A stretch of DNA of 64,000 bases from Saprospiraceae bacterium UBA2329 (GTDB taxonomy: Bacteria; Bacteroidota; Bacteroidia; Chitinophagales; Saprospiraceae). Shown in pieces: positions 35,101-41,806 of this stretch (positions are counted from its first letter, which is position 1; each line of letters begins with the position of its first letter). The notes under the pieces are model-generated. The model worked only from the letters and a program-made list of their open reading frames with translations, did not search any database and had not been told where the DNA came from. Made by a program: the position numbers and the translations under genes. The stretch spans positions 59,381 through 123,380 of the forward strand of contig DDUV01000026.1 of the NCBI GenBank assembly GCA_002344975.1, written 5' to 3'.

Positions 35101-36538
35101 CGGCTACCACCTGATCGGGCTGGATGTTGACCCCCAAAGAGATGAAGCCCAGCTCATTATTTACTGTATATTCCGAAGGCTTGAGCTTGCGGGCAAACAC
35201 TTTTTCAAAATCCTGCGCCTGCACTAAGTTGAAATTCGGGCCTTGCAGCGCAGCCACCACGTTGTCTATCTGGCGCATGCTTCGGTCTGCATTGAGGCGC
35301 GCATAGAGGTCGTTGGCGTCGTTGGAGGGCAGCCCGCGCGTGCCGGTGATGTCGCGATAGACAGGTGTGGCAGGGGCGTTTACCTTGTTGGGACTGACGA
35401 GGGTGGAAGGCTCGCCCAAGTCGGCGAAAGCCACAATTTCGCGCACCTCGTCCACTTCGTTGCGGTTGTTGGTCACCCATACCTCCATGGTTTCGAGCTT
35501 GAACAGCGAGCGCACCTGCGGGAGGTTGGAGAGGTTGTCTTCAAAGGTTTCCTGATTGAAGAACGACAGGAAGAAGTGGCGGTTTTCGTCGTACTCGTCG
35601 GCGCGTACCTCAAATTCCACCAACTGGCTGCCGCCTTCCACTTTGAGGTTTTGCTTTTGTGAGTTTTGCTGCGAAATGACGGAGGTGAGGCGCAGGCGGC
35701 CAAATTGCAATTCGGTTTTGAGACCAAACAAGCTCTGCGCGCCCTGAATGAGCGTGCCGCGCAGGGGTAGGCTCACGTTGCCGGCTTCAATTTTTTTGAT
35801 AATAGCGTCTTCGCTGAAGGGGTCGGTGAGGGCGTCTGTGTTGTAGTTGATCTTGATCTGGTTGTCGAAATTGAACGTGGAGTTGGTGTTGTAGTTGGTA
35901 GAGAGGTTGAGCTTGGAGCCGATTTTACCGGTCACGTTCATCTGGATGGCCATGTCAAAATCAAAGCCGCCCGTGGTGCGCTGTCGTTCCAGCAGGATGG
36001 GATTTTCGAGGCGCTGAATATCAAAACCGAAAGTAAGGTCAATATTGCCCTGCGGTTTGATGTCCACCTCGGTGCCACCGAAAAGCCTGTCTATCAGGCT
36101 GTTTTGCACGTCAATTTTGGCGATGGGGTCGAGGGAGTTGATTTTTCCGTCGGTGTTGGCGCCGGACAGGAAGTCGAAATAATTTTTTTCGTCCTGCTTG
36201 CGGCGGTAGTCCAGATACTCCTCGAAAGACATGGTAGTGGAAGGGCGGTAGTACTCTTCGCCGATGCGCTCGGTGAGGATGTACTGGCCGGTGATCGGGT
36301 CGAATTCAACGTCCTGTTTCACCTCCTTGGGGTCTTTGAGATCAAAAGGATTGGCATTGCGGTCTCGCAGGAAGTCGCCGAAACGCGGCCTCAGAGGCGG
36401 CAGGGTATCGGCGGCGGGCGGCGCGGCGGTCAATGCGCGGCGGAACGGATTATCAAGCCGGATGCTGCGATCTTCGGGCCAAAAAGCGGCGGAGAGCAGG
36501 GCAACGGCAACAAGGCTGAGAGGTATAAGACGCTTCAT
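29117..36538 (-). CDS. sprA: SprA, outer-membrane translocon of the type IX secretion system
   Basis: A 2473-residue outer-membrane protein, close to the about 2400 residues of Flavobacterium SprA, which forms the large 36-strand channel of type IX secretion. It has a signal segment (LIPLSLVAVALLSAAFWPE). Family segments include DFLRDRNANPFDLKDPKEV, TTMSFEEYLDYRRKQDEKN, a GNIDLTFGFDIQR strand and repeated long beta strands to the end. Two low-complexity loops stand out: a Lys/Glu/Asp/Ala-rich segment near residue 1960 with 18-bp tandem repeats, and a Pro/Lys then Gln/Arg/Gly-rich segment near residue 2375. The ATG 36538 fits the signal peptide. It lies 135 bp behind ruvA, an arrangement shared with other Bacteroidota. 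Confidence 0.95.
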   Translation of the reverse strand: MKRLIPLSLVAVALLSAAFWPEDRSIRLDNPFRRALTAAPPAADTLPPLRPRFGDFLRDRNANPFDLKDPKEVKQDVEFDPITGQYILTERIGEEYYRPSTTMSFEEYLDYRRKQDEKNYFDFLSGANTDGKINSLDPIAKIDVQNSLIDRLFGGTEVDIKPQGNIDLTFGFDIQRLENPILLERQRTTGGFDFDMAIQMNVTGKIGSKLNLSTNYNTNSTFNFDNQIKINYNTDALTDPFSEDAIIKKIEAGNVSLPLRGTLIQGAQSLFGLKTELQFGRLRLTSVISQQNSQKQNLKVEGGSQLVEFEVRADEYDENRHFFLSFFNQETFEDNLSNLPQVRSLFKLETMEVWVTNNRNEVDEVREIVAFADLGEPSTLVSPNKVNAPATPVYRDITGTRGLPSNDANDLYARLNADRSMRQIDNVVAALQGPNFNLVQAQDFEKVFARKLKPSEYTVNNELGFISLGVNIQPDQVVAVTYSYSYNGKLYFVGDRPENVPTATLDSVPQVLFAKMLKSTVQRTDLPTWDLMMKNVYPIGAYQVDPKEFRLDVYYEDPGRGIKRFLPFSNLEGRPLLRVFQLDKLNIQGDPQPDGIFDFVPGVTINTRNGRIMFPVLEPFGRSLAAQITEPALRDSLVYQALYDSTLFLAREFAEKNRFIIKGTYKSSVSSEISLGAFNIPPGSVSVTAGGQLLIEGQDYEIDYNIGRVRILNDALLQSGVPVNVSYEDNTVFGLQSKTMMGIRADYEISKKLNIGATFMQLFERPFTPKVNIGDDPINNRIYGFDINYSTDAPFITKLADKLPLVQTKAPSTFNFMAEGALLDPGHARAINQNRQDKNGIVYIDDFEGTSAGLDLRQPINQWFLSSVPQGNNRWPEGNLINDLAYGANRGRMNWYRIDLSARNTGDTNNPYTSLVDQNEVFPNVQVTPDQLPNIQTFDLSFYPQERGPYNFDLPGGRMFSRGVTFQGDSLILNDPRSRWGGVMRSLNTVDFQTANIEYLEFWMLSPFLDPTNPQNGILPQEVLDSLEGNLYFHFGNISEDILRDSRKFFENGLPSPFNPNRQVDTTAWGIVPVAQQITRFFDNDRQGGSESRKRQDVGLDGLDDDGEKAHFSEYIEAIRAVNPAVAAKIELDPSNDNFRYFSDPSFGPNDGILRRYRDFNNPQGNSPENTGQLGLNSFASSTNIPDAEDINQDNTVNETEAYFQYRVPIKYDRGNPREIDTEATPFITDTRLAANGRIWYRFRVPLNSLGQNEYTEAFGGIRDFRSIRFMRMMLKDFGRPVTLRFATIELVRNQWRRYQQDLSPSTNCNNLTFNIDAVNIEENISRLPFNYVLPAGIVRERSLGVFNALQNEQSLVLQGQNLCDGEEVAVFKTINLDMRMYKKLQMFVHAEDKQEPRVIQPGDLSIFIRIGSDFKNNYYEYEIPMYMSDPNLLPANPNTNAYKEQVWRPENEFNFDLSLLRELKEARNVQDFPLDEEFVQAIPAAIAGALPHRIKVRGNPNFGLAKQIMVGVRNVPDGNAGPFDFETWINELRLNGLDERAAGAAVARADLQIADLASVTVAGNFSDIGFGALNQKVAERSREAIYGYDFSTNVQLGKFLPNKWGINLPLYAQVSNNTRRPEYDPYDLDVPLKVKLANAADQATRDSIRNLTLDVTQLRTVNFTNVRKERAPGNAQPKPWDIANFSANYSHTVTDRRDPLIEFDTEERSTGGIDYTYSRPVKYLEPFKNLIKKDKYLKFITALNFNPIPNSVTFSTILNRQFAETRYRFTGLDDRFNTFYNKRFNWDRNFNLQWDMAKSLKFNFASRTNAVVDEPDETWMQENIDISEIPRFRRDSILNSLRDFGRTKNYNHNFSLNYTLPTKTIPFMDWIQVRAQYQAEYNWTAIALNVDSLGNVAQNKQRRQLNADFNFDNLYAKIGYLKRIERGVPPAKTKADEKEKGTRTKSEEPADKNATADKNATADKKPKDDVPSALERALIRPLLMIRKVRLSLAEDFSTSLPGFMQQAGLLGMGKGFDGPGWDFIAGLQPRIRTLNENQYYTSSDWLHEVGNNRRWISNSVFQNREVLQDYSRRFDGRLTLEPYRDFRIEVELNSAFAEGHSEFFKDTLVDGNFNLIHAVPKKSGSMTVSYFALGTPMSTDSTVIRRLFRQFDHNRVIVSQRLGTGQHEIDSLAARGYTRGFGNIQNEVLLPAFIAAYTGQDARTIGLDVFKTLPLPTWRLTYNGLTKLPGFRDIFQNFSLTHGYKSTLSVNRFDTNPLWLDTRNLNGTDPFSGNFYARLLIPEVVIQEAFSPLIAIDATLKNGMSFNIDYKKSRTLGMSFISYQLAETQSKEISIGFGYLLRDVDIPFLTGSNKKGAKKPDPKKPDPNQQGQQQQRQQQGGRGGQLRSRDLDFNFNFSLRDDVTFNHLLDQGVVEPVRGNYALSISPSAEYQINTRLGLRLFFDYRQNIPRTSAGFPRTDTSGGLVVRFKLQ
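30647..30690. repeat. 18-bp tandem repeat inside sprA
   Basis: Two perfect 18-bp units (30647-30664 and 30665-30682) and a partial third encode the repeated DKNATA motif in a charged loop. In-frame unit number changes would be tolerated. Confidence 0.7.
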
Positions 36539-36673
36539 GAGAGTGTCTGTCTGCTTTTTTTCAAAATGTGTACTAAAAACGATGCTTGCACCGCCAGCCC
36601 GCAAGCCGACGGAACTTTAACACAAAATCATTTTGCTGAGCTGTTTTCTTTTTGGGATGCGGCATTGATACGC

Positions 36674-37264
36674 CTAAGATAACTGTCTCAAAGCCAATTT
36701 GATAAGCTCCTCTACATTGTTGGCGGAGGGCTTTTCTTTGAGTACTGCGTTGAGGGCTTTTTGCACCTGTACACGCGCAAAACCCAGCGCAACCAATGCA
36801 GATAACGCTTCCTCGCGTGTGGTATTGTCTTGCGGAAGCAAAGACAGGGGCGCATCGCCGGAGCTTTTGACCATTTTGTCTTTGAGGTCGAGAATGATGC
36901 GTTTGGCGGTTTTGGGGCCTATGCCTTTTACCTTGCTGAACGCCTGCTCGTTTTCGCCGATGATGGCCGAGCGGATGTCGTCGGGCGTCATGGCAGAGAG
37001 CAAGAGTTGCGCCGTGGTCGGCCCTACGCCGGACACCGAAATGAGGTGCTGAAACAGGCTGCGCTCGCTCTCTTCGGCAAAGCCATAGAGCGTGTGGCTG
37101 TCTTCGCGGATGAGCAAATGGGTATGAATTTTGACGCGCTCCAACTTTTCGATTTGCGCGTAGGTGTGCAGGCTGATGAGAACGTGGTAGCCCAAACCGC
37201 CGGTTTCTACAATGATATATGTCGGCGTTTTATAGGTAATTTCCCCTTTGATGTAACTAATCAT
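36674..37264 (-). CDS. ruvA: Holliday junction branch migration subunit RuvA
   Basis: The 196-residue protein binds four-way DNA junctions and loads the RuvB motor. Domain I is the OB fold (MISYIKGEITYKTPTYIIVE, GLGYHVLISL), domain II has two helix-hairpin-helix motifs (LISVSGVGPTTAQLLLS and FSKVKGIGPKTAKRIILDL), domain III is the small C-terminal RuvB-contacting part (ALVALGFARVQVQKAL). Length is normal. The upstream promoter is well formed. sprA follows 135 bp downstream in the same direction. Confidence 0.96.
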   Translation of the reverse strand: MISYIKGEITYKTPTYIIVETGGLGYHVLISLHTYAQIEKLERVKIHTHLLIREDSHTLYGFAEESERSLFQHLISVSGVGPTTAQLLLSAMTPDDIRSAIIGENEQAFSKVKGIGPKTAKRIILDLKDKMVKSSGDAPLSLLPQDNTTREEALSALVALGFARVQVQKALNAVLKEKPSANNVEELIKLALRQLS

Positions 37265-37287
37265 GTGCAATGCTGAAAATGAGGGCG

Positions 37288-37316
37288 CAAAGATAGGGAT
37301 TTTACATGGGACACAA
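37288..37316 (-). promoter_or_regulatory. ruvA promoter
   Basis: Minus-strand TTG (plus 37314-37316) and TATCTTTG (plus 37288-37295) with an 18-bp spacer. The start codon at 37264 follows 23 bp later. It may also drive sprA. Confidence 0.6.
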
Positions 37317-37401
37317 TTATCAGTATTCCCCAATGACCTTTATCATTGGTAAACAAGGCTCTGAATCGCCAATATTGCAGTCCATTCAATGACAATACCT
37401 T

Positions 37402-38769
37402 ATGAAATCCTCACACGTCATGGATCGCCGGCTCGTAGTGGCAGGCGCCATTTTGATCCAACTTGCCCTGGGCGCCATCTATTCATGGTCTGTTTTTACC
37501 AAAATCCTCACCGATGCGGAAGGTATCTATCGCTTCACCGCTACCCAAACCGCCTGGATTTTCTCAGCCGGCCTGACCACTTTCGCGGCTGTGATGGTGC
37601 TGGCCGGAAAGCGGCTGCCGAGCGTGGGGCCGCGTAAACTCACGGTTTACGGGGGCTTGTTGCTGGGCTTAGGCTATGTGCTGGGCGGCTTTTTCGGGTC
37701 TTCGTTTTGGGGTCAGTTCCTCACCATCGGTGTGATGGCGGGCGCAGGCATCGGCATGGCTTATGTGGTGCCTATTGCGGTGGGGGTGAAGTGGTTTCCC
37801 GACAAAAAAGGTCTCATCACGGGCTTGGCAGTAGCTGGTTTTGGCTTTGGCGCCACGATCTGGGTCAAGCTGGCCGGTTCCTGGTTCGGCGGGCTGCTCA
37901 ATTACCTCCAAATCGGAGAGTTGCCCAATGTCCAAAGCGTTTTTCTGCTGTACGGCATTATTTTCGCGGCATTTGTACTCATCGGCAGTTTGGTCATGGT
38001 CAATCCGCCGGAAGGCTGGCTGCCCGCCGGCTGGAAACCAACTGCCGGACCGGCCGGCTCAAGCGGTGATGAAGGCTTCACTCCCGCCGCCATGATGGGT
38101 ACACGGCAGTTTTACTCCATCTGGAGTGTGTTTGCTTTTTCAGCCATTGCCGGCCTCATGGTCATTTATTGCATCCAATTGTTCGGCATGGACGCGCTCA
38201 CTTTCCGGGGGCAGGAAAACGCCATAGCCATCACGGGTACCGCTATGGCCTGGTATGCTATTTTCAACGGGCTGGGGCGCATTGCCTGGGGTATGATCTC
38301 CGACCGCATCGGGCGCAGGCCCGCCATTATTATTATGTCGGCGTTTCAGGGGGTGGTCATGCTGGCGCTGTATCACGGGTTCATCACCTTCGGTTTGGCT
38401 ACGGGTCTGATCGTGGGCGCTTCCTTGGTGGGGTTCAACTATGGGGGCATTTTTGCGCTGTTTCCGGCCATTACCGCCGACTATTTCGGCAACAAGCAGG
38501 TAGGCGCCAATTACGGCTGGGTGTTCACGGCTTATGGTCTGGCCGGCCTGATGGGGCCACTGTTGGCGGGCGTTTTTAAAGACAATGCCGCCGACGGAGG
38601 TTCGCCCGTCGTATGGATGGCGCCGTTTATCATCGCGGGGGCTGCCTGCCTCATTGGTGCGGTGGTGATGGTGTTCACACATCCGCCAAAGAAACCGGCT
38701 GCATTGGTTCAGCCTGCGTCCTTAGCTGATGTTGCGCAAAGGCAGGAACCGAGTTTGGAGAAAGTCTGA
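37402..38769 (+). CDS. OFA-family major facilitator transporter
   Basis: A 455-residue carrier with twelve predicted membrane spans. The first span region QLALGAIYSWSVFTKIL, the GAGIGMAYVVPIAVGVKWF segment, the WGMISDRIGRRPAIIIM loop (the repeated MFS A-motif in the second half) and GFNYGGIFALFPAITADYFG are characteristic of oxalate/formate antiporter-like proteins. Many members in fact move other carboxylates, so the substrate is open. ATG 37402 is used; an ATG 18 bp later (MDRRL) is also possible. A 25-residue Pro/Ala/Gln-rich tail follows the last span. Confidence 0.85.
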   Translation: MKSSHVMDRRLVVAGAILIQLALGAIYSWSVFTKILTDAEGIYRFTATQTAWIFSAGLTTFAAVMVLAGKRLPSVGPRKLTVYGGLLLGLGYVLGGFFGSSFWGQFLTIGVMAGAGIGMAYVVPIAVGVKWFPDKKGLITGLAVAGFGFGATIWVKLAGSWFGGLLNYLQIGELPNVQSVFLLYGIIFAAFVLIGSLVMVNPPEGWLPAGWKPTAGPAGSSGDEGFTPAAMMGTRQFYSIWSVFAFSAIAGLMVIYCIQLFGMDALTFRGQENAIAITGTAMAWYAIFNGLGRIAWGMISDRIGRRPAIIIMSAFQGVVMLALYHGFITFGLATGLIVGASLVGFNYGGIFALFPAITADYFGNKQVGANYGWVFTAYGLAGLMGPLLAGVFKDNAADGGSPVVWMAPFIIAGAACLIGAVVMVFTHPPKKPAALVQPASLADVAQRQEPSLEKV

Positions 38770-38855
38770 TGCGCGCGGGCGTTACTGAATGATCTGGAAT
38801 TAGATTTTGCGATTGTCTACATTCAGACTTCTTTGATAATGACATATTTATGACC

Positions 38856-38885
38856 TTGCAGTCTGCTGGAAATGCCCGTACTTTG
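38856..38885 (+). promoter_or_regulatory. Promoter-like element before the methyltransferase
   Basis: TTG (38856-38858) with a 20-bp spacer to TACTTTG (38879-38885), a shortened -7 element; the ATG at 38915 follows 29 bp later. Confidence 0.4.
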
Positions 38886-38914
38886 TCGTTTCAAACCGAC
38901 AATAAAAAGTCACC

Positions 38915-39661
38915 ATGCAACCCGTCAAAGACTTGTTTTCGGAAGGTGCTGAACAATACGCGCAATTCCGGCCATCCTACCCGCTCGAACTGTACGAATT
39001 TCTCTACGCACACCTCGATCACTTCGGCTTAGCCTGGGATGTGGGTACGGGGCCGGGGCAAGTGGCCTGCGCATTGTCCACCCGATTTGAGCAAGTCATT
39101 GCCACCGACATCAGCGCGCCGCAAATAGCCAATGCCGAGCGCCGTCCCAACATCCGCTACATCGTTTGTCGCGCCGAGCAAACGCCTTTCCCCGACGCCT
39201 CCTTCGACCTCATCACCGCCGGGCAGGCTGCACACTGGTTCGATCCTGTTCCATTTTACAAAGAAGCTCGTCGTACGGCCAAACCCGGCGCCGTCATTGC
39301 CGTTTGGGGCTACGATCTCCTCGAAATAGGACCTCATGTGGATGAACTCATCACCGCCTACCACCGCGATGTGTTGGGCCAATACTGGGACTACGAGCGC
39401 CGGTATGTGGACGACCGCTACGCCGATTTCCCATTCCCCTTTGAAGACATTCCTTGTCCGGGCTTTACCATGCGCATGAACTGGACGCTGACGCAGTTGG
39501 AAGGCTACCTTAACACTTGGTCGGCACTGCGCAACTACCGTCGCCAAACGGGCCGTGACCCACTGCCGGCCCTCATTGCCCACATTGCGGAGCATTGGCC
39601 CGCGGGGGAGGTGCATGAAGTGCGTTTTCCTGTTTTTGTGCGCGTGGGGAGGGTGGCGTAG
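38915..39661 (+). CDS. Class I SAM-dependent methyltransferase
   Basis: A 248-residue cytoplasmic enzyme of the Methyltransf_11 group. The SAM-binding motif I is WDVGTGPGQVACAL, the acidic end of strand 2 is VIATDISAPQI, and motif IV/post-IV is FDLITAGQAAHWFD, which is typical for yeast Tmt1-like and YafE-like proteins. The N-terminal EGAEQYAQFRPSYP segment supports this group. The substrate (small carboxylic acid or other) cannot be inferred. It is flanked by unrelated genes and seems to be monocistronic. Confidence 0.85.
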   Translation: MQPVKDLFSEGAEQYAQFRPSYPLELYEFLYAHLDHFGLAWDVGTGPGQVACALSTRFEQVIATDISAPQIANAERRPNIRYIVCRAEQTPFPDASFDLITAGQAAHWFDPVPFYKEARRTAKPGAVIAVWGYDLLEIGPHVDELITAYHRDVLGQYWDYERRYVDDRYADFPFPFEDIPCPGFTMRMNWTLTQLEGYLNTWSALRNYRRQTGRDPLPALIAHIAEHWPAGEVHEVRFPVFVRVGRVA

Positions 39662-39822
39662 GGGGCAGATGGAGCAAAGCGACATCCCGGATAGCCTGTT
39701 TCGATAAAATCGGAAAGGAACGAATCGGGAGGGCGTTTTACCGGGCGCTGCTTTTTAACATCGGCTTAACGAGCAGAAATGCGACTTGGGCGTTGTATGG
39801 GAAACCAAAATACAAGAAGAAC

Positions 39823-40551
39823 ATGTCCAAATCCATTATTGTACTCGTTGCGGCACTGCTCGTCTCCATCTCCATGCCGGCACAAAGCCTGAAAGACCTC
39901 GCCAACAAAGCCAAAAACACGCTCACCGGCGGCGCCCCGCTTTCGGAGGCAGAAATAGGCGATGCGCTCAAAGAGGCATTAGACAAAGGCGCCGGCGATG
40001 CGGTCAGCTTCCTCTCCGCCCCCGACGGGTATTACAAAACAGCTTACAAAATCCTGCTGCCGGAAGAGGCGCAGCAGGTTACCGCCAAGCTCAAAGCAGT
40101 ACCGGGCTTTGAAAACGTAGAGGCCCAACTCATTGAAAAAATGAACCGTGCAGCGGAATCGGCTGCCGCCAAAGCCAAACCTATTCTGGTGGACGCCATC
40201 CGCCAAATGACCATCCGCGATGCCATGAACCTGCTGATGGGCGAAAAAGATGCCGCCACGCGCTACCTCGAACGCACCACTTCAGAGCAGCTTTATCTCG
40301 CCTTCAAACCCGTCATCGTACAGGCTTTAGACGAAGTGAATGCCCGCGAATACTGGCGCAGCGCCGTCACGGCCTACAACCGCATTCCTTTAGTAAAGAA
40401 AACCAATCCTGAATTGGACGACCACGTCACCCGTACCGCGTTGGCCGGTATGTTCTCGCTGGTAGAAAAAAAGGAGGCCGAAATTCGTGCCAACCCCGCT
40501 GCCCGCAGTTCGGAATTGCTGAAGAAAGTCTTTGCCCGGCAGGATAAGTAG
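39823..40551 (+). CDS. DUF4197 family exported protein
   Basis: The 242-residue protein has a signal peptide (IIVLVAALLVSISMPAQS) and then a helical DUF4197 domain: GDALKEALDKGAGDAVSFL, a YYKTAYKILLPEEAQQV segment, EKMNRAAESAA and the late DDHVTRTALAGMFSLVEKKE. The family is common in proteobacteria and Bacteroidota and has no established biochemical role; it is probably periplasmic. ATG 39823 is chosen because the upstream residues precede the signal peptide. A strong terminator follows. Confidence 0.8.
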   Translation: MSKSIIVLVAALLVSISMPAQSLKDLANKAKNTLTGGAPLSEAEIGDALKEALDKGAGDAVSFLSAPDGYYKTAYKILLPEEAQQVTAKLKAVPGFENVEAQLIEKMNRAAESAAAKAKPILVDAIRQMTIRDAMNLLMGEKDAATRYLERTTSEQLYLAFKPVIVQALDEVNAREYWRSAVTAYNRIPLVKKTNPELDDHVTRTALAGMFSLVEKKEAEIRANPAARSSELLKKVFARQDK

Positions 40552-40578
40552 TAACGAACTGAACGAATCTTCCAATCA

Positions 40579-40618
40579 AAACAGGCTGCCTGATCTCATT
40601 CAGACAGCCTGTTTTTTT
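40579..40618 (+). terminator. Terminator after the DUF4197 gene
   Basis: Stem AACAGGCTG-C-CTGA paired with TCAG-A-CAGCCTGTT, followed by seven T (to 40618), 28 bp past the stop codon. Confidence 0.8.
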
Positions 40619-40630
40619 GCCCTACTCACT

Positions 40631-40698
40631 CACCCCTCACATACTCACCCCCTCACCCCTCACATACTCACCCCCTCACCCCTCACATACTCACCCCT
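40631..40698. repeat. 23-bp tandem repeat, three units
   Basis: Units start at 40631, 40654 and 40677 and read CACCCCTCACATACTCACCC plus CCT. The last unit reaches into the stop codon of the minus-strand gene at 40697. The array is GC-skewed with C almost only on the plus strand. Confidence 0.75.
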
Positions 40699-41455
40699 AC
40701 TGAGGCGTCACCCATTCCCCATCGGCCAATTTGAACCACTGCGTATCAACGGGGTATTTAAACTCGGCTTTGGTTTCATAAATACGAATGGTGAGCGTGC
40801 GCTTATCGTCGTACAGTTGGATGTATTGCGGGGTCGTTTCCTGAATGACGTAAGAAGCGAAAACCCCTTCATTTTGGAACTCCGTGAAGGTATTGTCGGC
40901 ATCCAAAGCGAAAGTGGAAAACTTACCCTCTATGCTCTGTTTGGCCTCCCAGACGGCGTACCCGTTGTGCTGAGACATCACCCAATCCAGCAATGGCTCG
41001 TTGCCGGGGCCGACCTGCTCCAGGCCTGCATTGGTGTCTGATTCAGACTGCTCGCCGCCGCCCGGCAAGAGTGCCAGAATGAAGATGAGCAGGATCACAG
41101 CGCCGCCGCCGATGCCCATATAGAGCCATTTTTTGTCTATGCCGCCTGTTTTTGCGGGCGTAGGAGCAGCATAAACCGGCGTCGAAGCCTTGTTTTTGGC
41201 AATGTACTCCGGTGTGAGTTGAGGCAATAGCCGGAGGATGGCATCGTTGACTTTGGCGCGCTCCAAGTTGGCGTCGTCGTCATCCATCGTGCCGCGAATG
41301 ATGCCGTCTTCTATGTTTTTAAGGCGGCTGCGGAGCATCACGAGCGAGTCAATAATTTCGGCGTTGTTTTCTTTGACGTACTTGTACAGTTCGTCCAAAG
41401 ATTTTTCTGTTTCGCCCTCGGAGATCATCTCACGAATCTGGTCAATAAGAGTCAT
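40697..41455 (-). CDS. EAD11-like domain membrane protein
   Basis: The 252-residue protein begins with about 80 helical residues that resemble effector-associated domain 11 of bacterial conflict systems: a small acidic repeat (ISEGETEKSLDELYKYV) followed by a DSLVMLRSRLKNIEDGIIRG helix and DANLERAKVNDAILRLL. A flexible Ala/Pro linker leads to one membrane helix (GGGAVILLIFILALLPGGG, about residue 117-135). The last about 110 residues form a beta-rich domain (FSTFALDADNTFTEF, IRIYETKAEF) outside the membrane. It thus looks like an adaptor domain wired to a sensing or effector domain across the membrane. ATG 41455 is chosen over a longer reading through a palindrome-rich region. Domain assignment is by eye. 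Confidence 0.6.
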   Translation of the reverse strand: MTLIDQIREMISEGETEKSLDELYKYVKENNAEIIDSLVMLRSRLKNIEDGIIRGTMDDDDANLERAKVNDAILRLLPQLTPEYIAKNKASTPVYAAPTPAKTGGIDKKWLYMGIGGGAVILLIFILALLPGGGEQSESDTNAGLEQVGPGNEPLLDWVMSQHNGYAVWEAKQSIEGKFSTFALDADNTFTEFQNEGVFASYVIQETTPQYIQLYDDKRTLTIRIYETKAEFKYPVDTQWFKLADGEWVTPQ

Positions 41456-41806
41456 GGCATACAATGGGTTGTGATGAGGCTCAAAGGTAGTGTTTTTTGT
41501 CGCAATATGAGAAAGCCGCGGTTGGTTTGCAGAACAGATTGCGTAAAATAAGGCACAGTTTTCAGGCAGCACACAATTTGACAAAATCTCGAAGATTTGT
41601 CAAATTTTCGCCTCGCCATCCAGGGAGTCCTTTCCTGGGATCGGTGTCGAAATAAAGCACACATTTTTATAATGAATAAATGAGGTGCAGCTTCAGCTAT
41701 ACACACGGTAGCCGGCATGGCAAGGCGTAGTTTTTGTTCACGGTTTAAAGATCGTCGGCACTGCCGGAAAAATGCCTATTTTAGCGCCTTCAAAAAAATA
41801 CCCGAT
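41456..41806. other. Intergenic region with a palindrome
   Basis: No supported gene lies between the divergent EAD11-like gene and the peptidase. The main structure is the palindrome at 41575-41608. The stretch just before the peptidase contains TATTTTAG, a weak -7 candidate. Confidence 0.5.
41575..41608. repeat. Palindrome with TTTGACAAA core, second site
   Basis: AATTTGACAAAATCT (41575-41589) pairs with AGATTTGTCAAATT (41593-41606) with one bulged base and a 3-nt loop. It resembles the palindrome inside the LRR/TIR-like remnant at 5642-5674. Confidence 0.7.
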
